From positions 372,001 to 436,000 of the forward strand of contig NZ_JAMOZL010000006.1 of NCBI RefSeq assembly GCF_023667495.1: 64,000 bases of DNA. Reading direction: 5' to 3'. The position numbers and the translations under genes were made by a program. This DNA comes from Dyadobacter sp. MSC1_007 (GTDB lineage Bacteria > Bacteroidota > Bacteroidia > Cytophagales > Spirosomataceae). The first letter of the stretch is position 1, and each line of letters opens with the position of its first letter. Below, piece by piece: positions 33,621-43,233 of this stretch. Under the pieces are notes generated by a model. It was not told the DNA's origin. It did not search any database and was given only the letters and a program-made list of their open reading frames with translations.

Positions 33621-34748
33621 TTACAGCGCCGCTTCCTTCACATTTTTAAGATCCGAGTTATCCCGGATTTCTTCATTGGCTAGTTTCACGAGAACATCTC
33701 CTTCTTTTACATCACCAAAGACCTCCATTTTGTCATCACTGGCGGCTCCCGTCTTGATTGGTACCCACACGGCTTTCTGATTTTGGACCTTAATGAGGTA
33801 AGTGCCTTGTGTTGAGTTTAATACAGCCGATTTCGGAACCGCAAAGGTGCTGGCACTACCCGATAATGGGATCGAAACCTCTGTAATCATACCAGGGAGA
33901 AGTTTTCTATCACTGTTAACCACATCCATTTCGGTGCGTTGCGAGCGCAAACGCGTGTCGAGCGCGCCCGCCAGACGCGTTACTTTGGCCGTAAAATTTT
34001 CGCTGGGAAGTGACTTTACTTTGAATGTTACCGCGCTCTGATTTTTGAGATAGCTGGTGTAAGCCTCCGGCACGCTCACCACCAGGCGGAGCTTACGTTG
34101 TTCCACCAATGTAAAAAGGGGGAATTCCGATCCTTTACCCGATGGTCCCACATAGGCGCCTGTACTTACATTACGCGAGGTAATCACACCGCTGAATGGC
34201 GCCCGGATTTCCAGATAATTCCGGGTATCCGTGATTTCACGGCTGGCCGAACGTGCCGCATCAAGCTGGGCCAGATCCGACTTTTGCTTCGCTAATGCTA
34301 CGTCCAGGTCGTTTTGAGAAACTGTACCCGGCGTTTTGCTGGTTTCAAGGAGGCGTTCGTAGTTGGCTTTGCTGGCCTGATAGATTGCTTCAAACGATTT
34401 CAGCCGCGATTCGCTCGTAACCAGCTGAGAAGTCAGTTCAGGTGCTTCCATAGTTGCAAGCAATTGTCCTTCGCGGACTTCGGTGCCCACATCGACGTAG
34501 AGCTTTTTTACGAAACTGCTCACTTTGGCATAAATGTCGACTTGCTGGAATGCGACCAGTTCGCCGGGAATCTGAATGCTGGATGCGAGCTGCCCCTTCT
34601 TTAATGGAAATACCTCAATAGTATGTACTTCGGCGGGCGCCTTTTTTTTGGCTTCTTCCTCTTCTGCTTTGGACGAACCGCAGCTCTGAACCATCGTTGC
34701 AGAGGCCGCAACAAGTATTGTGATGGCGATTTGATGAATATGTTTCAT
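33621..34748 (-). CDS. RND efflux periplasmic adaptor (membrane fusion lipoprotein)
   Basis: The 375-residue protein has a lipoprotein signal with lipobox VQSC (cysteine near residue 23), an acidic lysine-rich start (EEEEAKKKAPAEV), then the biotinyl-lipoyl-like half (VDVGTEVREGQLLATMEAPEL near 85-105), an alpha-helical hairpin (about 105-160), the second lipoyl half (APFSGVITSRNVSTGAYVG near 185-203) and a beta-barrel and membrane-proximal domain. It bridges the RND pump to the outer-membrane channel. It is last in the operon, 25 bases after the pump gene. Confidence 0.9.
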   Translation of the reverse strand: MKHIHQIAITILVAASATMVQSCGSSKAEEEEAKKKAPAEVHTIEVFPLKKGQLASSIQIPGELVAFQQVDIYAKVSSFVKKLYVDVGTEVREGQLLATMEAPELTSQLVTSESRLKSFEAIYQASKANYERLLETSKTPGTVSQNDLDVALAKQKSDLAQLDAARSASREITDTRNYLEIRAPFSGVITSRNVSTGAYVGPSGKGSEFPLFTLVEQRKLRLVVSVPEAYTSYLKNQSAVTFKVKSLPSENFTAKVTRLAGALDTRLRSQRTEMDVVNSDRKLLPGMITEVSIPLSGSASTFAVPKSAVLNSTQGTYLIKVQNQKAVWVPIKTGAASDDKMEVFGDVKEGDVLVKLANEEIRDNSDLKNVKEAAL

Positions 34749-34773
34749 TGTCGGATAAGTTCGGTTGTTATAA

Positions 34774-37700
34774 TTAACGGGTCATAGGAACGTAAAACTT
34801 GCTTTCTTCATCCTCGGGATCAAGCGAGACGCTTTGCGTGCTGGCCTTACCCTGTCCCCAGGCGAATACGAGCGGAAGGATAAACAGGGCCGCAAATGTA
34901 GAAGCCACCAGTCCGCCGATCACAGCGCGTCCCAGCGGAGAGGACTGATCACCGGCTTCCCCAAGCCCGCTGGCCATCGGGACCATACCCACCACCATCG
35001 CCACGGCTGTCATCACAATGGGACGCAGCCGGAGTCCTGCCGATTCTTGCGCTGCGGCAATGGCGTCTCCACTGTGTTTGCGCAGCTGTTCAGCATTGGT
35101 GATGAGCAGTACCGCATTGGAAATCGATACACCTACGGACATGATAATGCCCATATACGATTGGAGGTTCAATGTGGAGCCGGTTAACATCAATAATGTC
35201 AGCGAACCTAAAATTACCGCCGGGACTGTGGTCAATACGATCGCTGAAACCTTGAATGACTGAAAGTTGGCCGCCAACATCAGGAATATCACCACGATGG
35301 CCACAACCAGGCCGTTCTGAAGGCTGTCGAGCGTATCGGTCAAGGTCTGGCTCAGGCCCACGAGCTCAACGGTCAGGCCGCGGGGAAGCTCACCGAGCGT
35401 GGCCAATGCCGCTTTTACATCTGCCTGCGCAACGCCAAGATCTTTATTGTTCAGATTGGCGGTGACGGACAATACGGGCATTGCTCCCAGGTTGTCGTTT
35501 TCACCATAGGTCGTGTCCGGCATAATGGTTGCCACGTCGCTCAATATCGGCCTGTTTGCGTTTTTCAGTAAAGGTATTTCACCGATATCATTGACACTAT
35601 TCATTTTACTTTCAGGAACTTGAACCTGTACCGCGTAGCTGAATCCTCCTTTTTCATCAACCCAGATATTTTTGTCGGTATAACGCGAAGACGAAGTCGA
35701 AGCGATCAGCGATTTGGAAATATCATTCATATCCACGCCCAATTGCGCAGCCCGGATACGGTCTATCTCGATTTTAATGGCCGGATATTTAGTGGATTGC
35801 CCTAGCTGAATGTCACGCAGGTAGCTGATATGTTTCAGTTTTTCGATGACCTTTTGCGCATATTGCTCATTAACCTTCTTGTCACGGCCCGACATCCTGA
35901 CTTCAATGGGGGTAGGTGACCCCTGGCTCAGGATTTTGTCTGTCAATTCAATCGGTTCGAATGACATCGTCAGGTCCGGGATGGCGTGTTCTACTTTCTG
36001 GCGGATCTTTTCTTTCAGCTCGTCGAGATTGGTATGAAAGCCTTCTTTCAAACCGACCTGCAAAACTGCCTCATGCGGTCCGGGCATGAAGAGGTAAATA
36101 GGGCTAACCGAAAACAATCCAGGATGAAGACCCACGTAAGAGGACGTCACCGATACGTTTTCAGGTCCGACGATATCTTTGATCACCTGAATAGTCTTCA
36201 AGGTTTTTTCTTCCGTACGCTCGATACGCGTGCCCTCGGGCGCACGAAGCCGCACCTGGAACTGGCCGCCGTTTACCTTTGGCAAAACATCCTTGCCAAT
36301 GCTATTTAAGAGAAATACAGCCAGGGCGGTCGTCGCGATCAGATACGTAACCACAATAGGTTTCCGGAACGGGATCATCCTGTTGATGAAACGCATAAAA
36401 CGGGCGCGGACCCTTTCAAATTTGCTGACTTTGTCGTTCTGGTCGCCATCGGCTCGATGTAGCAATGCTTCTTTTTGCGCATCCTTGTCGCGGCTCATGC
36501 CGGAGGCAGCGAACTCTTCGGCGTCGGTCATATCGGTGCCATCGGCCTTCTTATGGTGCTTCACCTTCATGATCCAGTTGGCCATGATAGGCACAAAAGT
36601 CTGCGCCAGGAAGTAAGAAACGATCATACTGAACCCAATAGCCAATGCAAGCGGCAGGAACAAGGATCCGGGAATGCCGCCCATCGTGAATGCAGGAGCA
36701 AACACCGCCAGAATACAGAAAAGGATCAGCAGTTTCGGAAAGGCGATTTCCTGGCATGCATCCCAGATGGCGAGCGCCTTGGGTTTGCCCATATCAAAAT
36801 GCTGGTGGATATTCTCGATCGTCACCGTGCTTTCATCGACCAAAATACCGATAGCCAGTGCCAAACCACTCAACGTCATGATATTGATGGTTTGGTCAAA
36901 CAAATTGAGGAACAAAACGCCGGAAATGATCGAGGTAGGGATAGTCAAGATCACGATTAATGCGCCTCTCGGATCACCGAGGAAAAGCAATACCATTAAC
37001 CCCGTCAGGATCGCACCGATAACGCCCTCAGTCATAAGGCTTTTTACAGAATTCATCACATAAGTACTCTGGTCGAACTCGTAGCTCACTTTCACGTCTT
37101 CCGGAAGCGTGTTCTGAATGCTCGGCATGGCCTTTTTGAGGTTCTGTACTACTTCCCAGGTGGAAGCGTCGGCACTTTTGGCAATACTCAGGTAAACAGA
37201 CCTTTTTCCATTGACCAACCCATAACCGGAAGTAATATCGGCACCGTCTTCCACGGTTGCCACATCGCGCAGATAGAGGTTTTGTACCGAACCTTTGAAC
37301 AGCGGAATATTCTCAAAGTCCTTGACCGAGCGAACTGTCGTGTTGGTAGGAGTAATGTAATTTTTATCACCTATGCGCACATTGCCGGATGGCGTCGTCT
37401 GATTATTAACGCGCAGTGCTTCCACAAGCTGATCCGGTGTAAGATTGTGCGAACGCAGCAGATCAGGATCGGCTTTCACAACGATTGTGCGGATGTTACC
37501 ACCGAATGGCGGAGCAGAAACAAGACCGGGGATCGAGGTAAATGTCGAGCGCACATATACATTCGCCAGGTCGAGCAGCTCGTTATTGCTTCTTTTTTCA
37601 CTACTTAATACCAATTGTCCAACCGGTAATGTCGAGGCGTCGAACCGGATAATAAACGGCGGATTGGACCCTGGTGGGAAAATAGCCTGCGCGCGGTTCG

Positions 37701-38034
37701 TAAATGCGCTCAATTCCGCGGAAGCCTGGGCCATATTGGTGCCTGGGTAGAAATTGACCTTCATCAGGGTCAGTCCCTGGATATTCTTCGTTTCAATACT
37801 TTTAATTCCATTGACGTACAACAGGATATTAATGTATTGTTTGGCAAAGAAAGTCTCCATCTGCGTTGGCGTGTAGCCGCCAAACGGGTGCGCAATGTAC
37901 ATGACGGGCAAGTCGAGCTTTGGAAAAATATCGACTTTAATGGTCCGCACCGCATTGATACCGAAAAAGAACAAACCAGCCACCACCACCATGATGGTTA
38001 TGGGTTTACGTAGTGCAAAGCGTATTAAATCCAT
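34774..38034 (-). CDS. RND efflux pump permease
   Basis: The 1086-residue protein is a full-length RND pump of the AcrB/MdtB type, with two membrane halves and two large periplasmic loops. In helix 4, the proton-relay aspartates of AcrB appear as VDES (LAIGILVDESTVTIEN near residue 395-410). In helix 10, the usual lysine is replaced by serine (MSVGVSISNAVLLIT), as in the non-AcrB branch of the family. It likely exports drugs, lipids or other hydrophobic compounds through the outer membrane. It begins 1 base after the outer-membrane factor gene. Confidence 0.92.
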   Translation of the reverse strand: MDLIRFALRKPITIMVVVAGLFFFGINAVRTIKVDIFPKLDLPVMYIAHPFGGYTPTQMETFFAKQYINILLYVNGIKSIETKNIQGLTLMKVNFYPGTNMAQASAELSAFTNRAQAIFPPGSNPPFIIRFDASTLPVGQLVLSSEKRSNNELLDLANVYVRSTFTSIPGLVSAPPFGGNIRTIVVKADPDLLRSHNLTPDQLVEALRVNNQTTPSGNVRIGDKNYITPTNTTVRSVKDFENIPLFKGSVQNLYLRDVATVEDGADITSGYGLVNGKRSVYLSIAKSADASTWEVVQNLKKAMPSIQNTLPEDVKVSYEFDQSTYVMNSVKSLMTEGVIGAILTGLMVLLFLGDPRGALIVILTIPTSIISGVLFLNLFDQTINIMTLSGLALAIGILVDESTVTIENIHQHFDMGKPKALAIWDACQEIAFPKLLILFCILAVFAPAFTMGGIPGSLFLPLALAIGFSMIVSYFLAQTFVPIMANWIMKVKHHKKADGTDMTDAEEFAASGMSRDKDAQKEALLHRADGDQNDKVSKFERVRARFMRFINRMIPFRKPIVVTYLIATTALAVFLLNSIGKDVLPKVNGGQFQVRLRAPEGTRIERTEEKTLKTIQVIKDIVGPENVSVTSSYVGLHPGLFSVSPIYLFMPGPHEAVLQVGLKEGFHTNLDELKEKIRQKVEHAIPDLTMSFEPIELTDKILSQGSPTPIEVRMSGRDKKVNEQYAQKVIEKLKHISYLRDIQLGQSTKYPAIKIEIDRIRAAQLGVDMNDISKSLIASTSSSRYTDKNIWVDEKGGFSYAVQVQVPESKMNSVNDIGEIPLLKNANRPILSDVATIMPDTTYGENDNLGAMPVLSVTANLNNKDLGVAQADVKAALATLGELPRGLTVELVGLSQTLTDTLDSLQNGLVVAIVVIFLMLAANFQSFKVSAIVLTTVPAVILGSLTLLMLTGSTLNLQSYMGIIMSVGVSISNAVLLITNAEQLRKHSGDAIAAAQESAGLRLRPIVMTAVAMVVGMVPMASGLGEAGDQSSPLGRAVIGGLVASTFAALFILPLVFAWGQGKASTQSVSLDPEDEESKFYVPMTR

Positions 38035-38035
38035 A

Positions 38036-39424
38036 TTACTGATTCAGAAAAATGTTGAAATCCCCAGCTGCTGCTGCTTTCAGCAAAAGCGCCTGCCAGA
38101 GGTTGTTAAGAGCAATGTCGCGGTTGGTTTCGGCCCGGTTAAGGATATAAAGCGACTGGGTAACGTCCACGATATTCGAGAGGCCATTCTTATACAGCAC
38201 GCTTTTTTGCAAATAGGCATCCGAGGCGGACTGCACCTGTACCGGCGCTTCCCGGAAATTGGCTACCGCGTTGGTTATTTTGGTTTCGGAAAGGATCAGC
38301 TGGTTTTTGATCTGCTGATCAGCCAGATTATATTCTTCTTTTAAAGCATTTGAAACAAACTTCTGGGACAAGACCTGCTGGCGTGTCCGCAGGATATTGG
38401 TCATATTCCACGTTGCGCCAACACCGAGCAGATAGTTGGCCCTCACTGGTTTGATACCTTCGAAATAGTTTTTCGTGTAAGCGTGCTGGTTGCTCGCATA
38501 GGAAGATGAGAAACCTGCACCGCGCCCCTGAAACACCCCGAATAGCGAAAATACAGGCATACCGAGCGTCTGATAATATTTGGCCTGCTGCTCGCTGACG
38601 GCAATGCGGCTGGCGTAGAATTTCAGGACAGGGTGGTTTTCCTGTTTGACTGCAGTATCGGAAAGTGAGCGGGGCATTTTAGCGATAAACATGGTATCCA
38701 GCTGAAATTGCTGACCGGTAATGCCCATTAGTCTTGCCAGCGTGTTGGCCTGTTCCTGTTCGAAGTCCCTGGCCTGGGTAATGCTGATCTTCGCATTGGA
38801 AACCTCTGCATTGGCAAGGGAGGAATCGACACCAGGTATCAGGCCATTTTTGGCGCGGGTCACGACCACAGTTTTTAGGGCGGATGCCCTGGTCAGGTTG
38901 TTTTCCCATGATTTGGTGAGACGCTGGGCGGCAAGCAAATTTAAATAGGCGGCTGCTACCCGGATGCTGTGCTGGAACTGCTCCTGAGCAAGGTCGTTCT
39001 CATCACGCGCAACGACCGAATGGGATACATTAATGCGTTCACGCGCACGCCCAAATGCGAAGAAATCCCAGTTGATATTCGTAAGGTAAAGCGCACCGAA
39101 TGCTGCATTCCAGTTTTGCTGCGGCAACGGCAGGCCCGAAGACGCAACAGACAGTCCCAACCCGTATAAAGGGCCGTTTTGTCCGTTTACAGTGCCATAA
39201 TCCTGCTGTGCGGAAAGGTTGAGGTTGGGTAGATATTCCTTTTTGCTCTGGAGTACCGTCGCTTTGGATGCGTCGATATAGCTGCTTTTTGCTTTGAGGC
39301 TTCCGTAATTGGAAAGCGCGGTTTCAACGGCGTTCTGGAGGGTTAGGACCTGGGCATTCGATTCGCCGGCGCCAGCCAGGATAACAGCCAGAAGCAGAGC
39401 GGGAAAGTACTTGTTCGGTTTCAT
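38036..39424 (-). CDS. TolC-family outer-membrane efflux channel
   Basis: The 462-residue protein has a signal peptide (about 1-24, ending SNAQ) and two outer-membrane-efflux-protein repeats: the first begins LQNAVETALSNYGSLKAKSSYIDASKATVLQSKKEYLPNL and the second follows after about residue 250. It should form a trimeric channel in the outer membrane for the adjacent RND pump. As first gene of the operon it lies after a Bacteroidota-type promoter. Confidence 0.9.
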   Translation of the reverse strand: MKPNKYFPALLLAVILAGAGESNAQVLTLQNAVETALSNYGSLKAKSSYIDASKATVLQSKKEYLPNLNLSAQQDYGTVNGQNGPLYGLGLSVASSGLPLPQQNWNAAFGALYLTNINWDFFAFGRARERINVSHSVVARDENDLAQEQFQHSIRVAAAYLNLLAAQRLTKSWENNLTRASALKTVVVTRAKNGLIPGVDSSLANAEVSNAKISITQARDFEQEQANTLARLMGITGQQFQLDTMFIAKMPRSLSDTAVKQENHPVLKFYASRIAVSEQQAKYYQTLGMPVFSLFGVFQGRGAGFSSSYASNQHAYTKNYFEGIKPVRANYLLGVGATWNMTNILRTRQQVLSQKFVSNALKEEYNLADQQIKNQLILSETKITNAVANFREAPVQVQSASDAYLQKSVLYKNGLSNIVDVTQSLYILNRAETNRDIALNNLWQALLLKAAAAGDFNIFLNQ

Positions 39425-39485
39425 TGCATTCAGAATTAGCTTGCAACCGAACAGGACTTAGGAGCAGCGCCGCCGGTTTGCTATG

Positions 39486-39493
39486 CAAAGGTA
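39486..39493 (-). promoter_or_regulatory. -7 box for the RND operon
   Basis: On the minus strand TACCTTTG is an exact TAnnTTTG match, 62 bases upstream of the ATG at 39424. A TTG lies 16 bases before the box, slightly shorter than the usual spacing. The box lies downstream of the terminator of the preceding gene, which fits independent transcription of the efflux operon. Confidence 0.5.
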
Positions 39494-39553
39494 ACTCTGC
39501 TGCCAGCGGCAATATTTATTACTTTCAAACAATATCTTATAAAATTCAAACCC

Positions 39554-39589
39554 AAAAAAAACGCCGGCCTGTAACAGACCGGCGTTTGA
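39554..39589 (-). terminator. Rho-independent terminator of the gene at 39606
   Basis: On the minus strand AAACGCCGGTCTG pairs with CAGGCCGGCGTTT around a TTA loop, and the right arm runs into eight T residues. It lies just after the stop codon of the 137-residue gene and just before the promoter of the RND operon. Confidence 0.85.
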
Positions 39590-39605
39590 GATATTAACAC
39601 CTCAT

Positions 39606-40019
39606 TTAATCTTTGGTAGGATAGGCACTGTCTGGCGTACTGTAAAAATCAGCCATCTGTGCCGTGTCTTTTGTTACACTGATAGTGGGGGTTTTGTAGT
39701 TTCTGGGCGATGTGAGTGGGTTGATATTAACCCCTTCCGGCTTATACTCCCTTGTTATTACCAGCGCAACTGGTCTTGGCGCGTATCTCGGCGTGGTGCT
39801 CACAAACGCTTTCTGGTGCTTGCTGTATTTTTCGATCGAATTTAAACTCGAAACCCGTACCGTATTCTTGTTGGCACCCTTCGCCTTCGCTTCCGCGGCC
39901 TTATTGGGGTGCTTATAATTAAATGTTGAAATTCCCGGGTCCACGATCGATTGTGCGTTGGCTGTGAAACCGATCACTCCGGCAAAATATATGGCAATGA
40001 TGAATGCTATTTTTTTCAT
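39606..40019 (-). CDS. Hypothetical secreted protein, 137 aa
   Basis: The protein has a signal peptide (about 1-22, ending ANA) and a mature part rich in Lys, Asn, Pro and Thr, with repeated short tracts (AAEAKAKGANKNTVRV, PRYAPRPVALVITREY and NPLTSPRNYKTPTISVTKD). No family is recognised. It is a single-gene unit with a strong terminator, in the minus direction. The composition suggests a small, poorly structured periplasmic or surface protein. Confidence 0.65.
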   Translation of the reverse strand: MKKIAFIIAIYFAGVIGFTANAQSIVDPGISTFNYKHPNKAAEAKAKGANKNTVRVSSLNSIEKYSKHQKAFVSTTPRYAPRPVALVITREYKPEGVNINPLTSPRNYKTPTISVTKDTAQMADFYSTPDSAYPTKD

Positions 40020-40334
40020 GTTGGTAATCGTTTTTAACTAAAAATGACCATTCCCTATTACGGGACACATGAAAATTAACACGCAGATAATCTATAATCA
40101 AATGGCTCTCATAAGTCCAAAAATGGCAGTTCTTAGTAAACTAGGCACCTTTTTTAGCAGATTTTTGCAAAAAAATAGCTGAGATCGGAAAATTGGGTTT
40201 TTCCGGAAAGGAGATTATCTTCAAAAAACAACTTGTCCTGAAAAACATCTGAAAATAGAATGCGGCAAGATTTGTTAAAATATTTTCAATTTTAATGATT
40301 TTCTAATCAGTTTCTAATTTTTAGAGCCTGATAC
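40020..40334. other. Intergenic region upstream of the 39606 gene
   Basis: This 315-base AT-rich stretch has no gene. It separates the stop of the bestrophin-like gene (minus) from the start of the 137-residue gene (minus), so it must contain the promoter of the latter. It shows no repeat or hairpin I would rely on. Confidence 0.5.
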
Positions 40335-41216
40335 TTAGCTTAACAGCGCTTCGGCGGACGTTTGCACGCCTTTGCAAATGCGTTCGATCGGAAGATCATT
40401 ACTATCTTCTCCAAACGGGTCCTCGATCTCTTCTGCAATCACTTCAAGACTCGCCAGGATATAGAAAATAAACATCACAAATGGGATCACCAGAAAATGC
40501 AGGCTGAATACATAGCCGATAGGCAGGGTAATGCAATAGGTAAAGATGAATTTTTTAATGAAAGAGCTGTAAGACAGAGGAATAGGGGTGTTCTTAATCC
40601 GCTCGCAGGCCCCGCAAATATTCGTGAAGGATTCGAGCTCATTATTGAGCAATATTGTGTGTTCGGGAAGCAGGATGCCTTTTCGTTGTAATTCGATGGT
40701 TTTAGCAAAAATAGCGGCCGCTATCTGGTTTGGAATATGGTCGTTTGTTTTAAGCAAGGCTTTCGCAAACAATGCCGAATCTTCGAACTCGTCCGGCTTG
40801 TAGCGGTTGCGCAGGTGGTTTTTGAGTGAGAACGCATAATTAGGGATCATCTTTCTGAAAAATTCCCGCTCCGCTGCATGTTCAGGGCCGATCAACCCAT
40901 TTACTTTTAATGCAAGATTGCGGCTGCTGTTCATCAGCGAGCCCCACTGCTTGCGGCCTTCCCACCAGCGGTCATAGGCAGTATTGGTCCGGAACACCAG
41001 CAACATCGATATCACAAAGCCGAGCAGCGAGTGCATCAGCGATATGTTTTTGAGATCGTTGTTGGCCCCTATCTTGAAATATATAATGATTACGTATGCA
41101 ACGACGGCCGAATAGACTGCCATCAATACGATCATAGGTGCGAGCTTGCGAACGGTATCTGCTTTTTGGAAATAGAAAATATAGCGGAACCACTCCTTGG
41201 GATTGTAATCGATCAT
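40335..41216 (-). CDS. Bestrophin-family (YneE-like) channel protein
   Basis: The 293-residue protein fits bacterial bestrophins: the start DYNPKEWFRYIFYFQKADTVRK, the segment GFVISMLLVFRTNTAYDRWWEGRKQWG (about 68-94) and the C-terminal ASLEVIAEEIEDPFGEDSNDLP, with the DPFG motif near residue 272. Membrane helices occur at about 25-45, 60-78, 215-235 and 237-255. Bacterial homologues form cation-conducting pentamers. The gene overlaps the exonuclease gene by four bases (ATGA), so the two are coupled. Confidence 0.85.
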   Translation of the reverse strand: MIDYNPKEWFRYIFYFQKADTVRKLAPMIVLMAVYSAVVAYVIIIYFKIGANNDLKNISLMHSLLGFVISMLLVFRTNTAYDRWWEGRKQWGSLMNSSRNLALKVNGLIGPEHAAEREFFRKMIPNYAFSLKNHLRNRYKPDEFEDSALFAKALLKTNDHIPNQIAAAIFAKTIELQRKGILLPEHTILLNNELESFTNICGACERIKNTPIPLSYSSFIKKFIFTYCITLPIGYVFSLHFLVIPFVMFIFYILASLEVIAEEIEDPFGEDSNDLPIERICKGVQTSAEALLS

Positions 41217-41800
41217 ACCAATTTAACCTGGTCAATGAGCTTGAAAAATTCTTTAAAACATTTTGCCGTCAAACGGGCGTCTTCCAGCGCATTATGGGTT
41301 TCCTCTTCACGTTCGAAGCCAAAATAACTCGCCACCGAGCCCAGGCTGAGCGACCGCGGCACAGTCTTACCGTTCTTTTCGAGGATCTGAAAAAAGAGAT
41401 ATGATACGGTATGAAGATCGATCATCTTGTTGGAAAACGACCATTTCAGTTTTTCACTGCGATAAGCAAACCGCAGGAAGTTGATATCGTTGATCACGCT
41501 CTGGCCACAAATGATCACATTGGACAGCCCTGGTTTTCCCACATTCAGCTTTTTGATCCATTTCTCGAACTCCGGCAAAACGTCGTAAATCATCGGCGCA
41601 TCTTCCAGGTCGTCCAGCGAAAGCCCGTGGACTTCCTCGGATTTAACTGAAAAAGCCTCTTCATTCTCCGGATACACATTTTGTAAATAAGTCCCCAGCG
41701 ACCGCCAGTTGTCATCGAAAAACTCGGCGCCGATCTGGATAATTTCGTTCCAGCCCGGCTCCGGACCGGTCATTTCAATATCTAAAACCAGGAAGGACAT
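41213..41800 (-). CDS. DEDDh-type 3'-5' exonuclease
   Basis: The 195-residue protein has Exo I D7-x-E9 (LVLDIEMTGPEPGWNEIIQIGAEF), Exo II ICGQSVINDINFLRFA near residue 97-112 with its aspartate, and Exo III HNALEDARLTAK near residue 175-186 with its His and Asp. It is a single-domain exonuclease of the ribonuclease T/DnaQ type, acting on RNA or DNA 3' ends. It is the first gene of a two-gene unit with the bestrophin-like gene. Confidence 0.87.
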   Translation of the reverse strand: MSFLVLDIEMTGPEPGWNEIIQIGAEFFDDNWRSLGTYLQNVYPENEEAFSVKSEEVHGLSLDDLEDAPMIYDVLPEFEKWIKKLNVGKPGLSNVIICGQSVINDINFLRFAYRSEKLKWSFSNKMIDLHTVSYLFFQILEKNGKTVPRSLSLGSVASYFGFEREEETHNALEDARLTAKCFKEFFKLIDQVKLV

Positions 41801-41855
41801 AAGGGCGTTGATGGGGTCAATGGAAAAATGGTCATGATTTGGAAACTCAAACTTA

Positions 41856-41863
41856 TACTTTTG
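41856..41863 (+). promoter_or_regulatory. -7 box for nspC
   Basis: TACTTTTG is an exact match to the Bacteroidota TAnnTTTG -7 box, 59 bases before the nspC ATG. A TTTG lies at 41838-41841, only 14 bases upstream, which is short for a -33 element. Confidence 0.45.
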
Positions 41864-41922
41864 TGTACAAAATTATGCAATCATTGCAGTAACAAGAACC
41901 GGTCAACACTCATTTATATCAA

Positions 41923-43080
41923 ATGCCCATCGATTTCAATCAAATTCCATCGCCCTGTTTTGTCCTCGAAGAAGAACTGCTTCGTAAAAACCTTGAACTG
42001 ATCGACTCCGTACAGAAGGCGGCGGGATGCAAGATCATCCTCGCGCTGAAAGGGTTTTCTATGTACAGCGCATTCCCGATTGTGAAGGAATACCTGAGCG
42101 GGGCCACGGCAAGTTCGCTGAACGAGGTAAAACTGATCAACGATTTCATGGGCTACCCGTCGCATACCTATATGCCTGCCTATCTCGACAGTGAGTTTCA
42201 GGAGATTTTGGAGCGTAGCAGTCATATTACCTTCAATTCGCTGAGCCAGTGGGAACGGTTCAAAAGCAGGGTAGAAGCCTACAAGGCAGCCAATCCTGAG
42301 AAGGAGCTTTCATGCGGTATCCGTGTCAATCCGCAGTATTCGGAAGTAGAGACTGACATGTATAATCCATGCGTACCGGGTTCGCGCCTGGGCGTCACGC
42401 GCGACAAGCTACCCCACGAGCTTCCCGCAGGCGTGGAAGGGATTCACTTTCATACGCTGTGCGAAAATGGCTCGGACACTTTGGAGCGGACATTAGAAGC
42501 GGTGGAAGCCAAATTCGGCGATCTGCTGCATCAGGCCAAGTGGCTGAATATGGGTGGAGGTCATTTGATGACAAGACATGGATATGATATCGGAAAACTA
42601 ATAAAATTAGTTAGCAATATAAGAACTAAATATAACCTGGAAGTAATACTGGAACCAGGTTCAGCCATCGCCTGGCGGACGGGTGTACTGTCTACCACAG
42701 TGCTCGATGTGATGGACAGTCAGGGTATCGATGTAGCGATCCTTGATACCTCGTTCGCGGCGCATATGCCCGACACTTTGGAGATGCCATACAAGCCGGT
42801 AATCAGAGGCGCTGAGCATGAGCCCGTCGTCGGCAAACCTACCTATCGGATGGGTGGGATGACTTGTCTGGCAGGAGATTACATCGGCGATTATTCGTTT
42901 GAGAAACCGCTCGAAATTGGCGATAAAATCATATTTGAAGATATGATCCACTACACCATGGTGAAGACCACGACATTTAACGGTGTTAACTTACCTTCCA
43001 TTGGCATTTGGAAAGCCAGCCAGGAATTTCAATTGGTAAGATCTTATGGCTACGAAAGTTTCAAAGACAGGTTATCGTAG
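41923..43080 (+). CDS. nspC: Carboxynorspermidine decarboxylase
   Basis: The 385-residue protein belongs to the fold-type III PLP decarboxylases. The PLP lysine is K43 in IILALKGFSMYS, the start is IPSPCFVLEEELLRKNLELI, the HTLCENGSDTLERTLE segment and the WLNMGGGHLMTRHGYD segment bind substrate and cofactor, and the C-terminal half has the LDTSFAAHMPDTLEMPYKP beta domain. It makes norspermidine or spermidine from the carboxy forms in the alternative polyamine pathway. Its partner dehydrogenase (CANSDH) is not in this window. Confidence 0.9.
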   Translation: MPIDFNQIPSPCFVLEEELLRKNLELIDSVQKAAGCKIILALKGFSMYSAFPIVKEYLSGATASSLNEVKLINDFMGYPSHTYMPAYLDSEFQEILERSSHITFNSLSQWERFKSRVEAYKAANPEKELSCGIRVNPQYSEVETDMYNPCVPGSRLGVTRDKLPHELPAGVEGIHFHTLCENGSDTLERTLEAVEAKFGDLLHQAKWLNMGGGHLMTRHGYDIGKLIKLVSNIRTKYNLEVILEPGSAIAWRTGVLSTTVLDVMDSQGIDVAILDTSFAAHMPDTLEMPYKPVIRGAEHEPVVGKPTYRMGGMTCLAGDYIGDYSFEKPLEIGDKIIFEDMIHYTMVKTTTFNGVNLPSIGIWKASQEFQLVRSYGYESFKDRLS

Positions 43081-43145
43081 TAAGAGTAAACAAATTGGTA
43101 AGAAACGGTTACATGTAGATGGTGAATAATTCCCGGAGAAGTCCT

Positions 43146-43233
43146 AATGAATGAATGTGCGAATGAGTGAATGAGTGAATAGTTTCCGGGTGCAAATTAT
43201 TCACTCATTCACTTATTGACACATTCACTCATT
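43146..43233. repeat. Long inverted repeat built from GAATGAGT-like units
   Basis: The left arm (43146-43181) and right arm (43198-43233) are 36 bases each and pair with 32 matches out of 36 around a 16-base loop. Each arm is a run of the octamer GAATGAGT with variants. It lies between the convergent nspC and PIG-L genes, and its right end supplies the last codon and stop of the PIG-L gene. A related run TTCACTCATTCACTCATT occurs at 51323-51340. Confidence 0.85.

Noticed and set aside
43146-43233. Possible CRISPR-like repeat
   Set aside because: Units are contiguous, lack unique spacers and fold as an inverted repeat.
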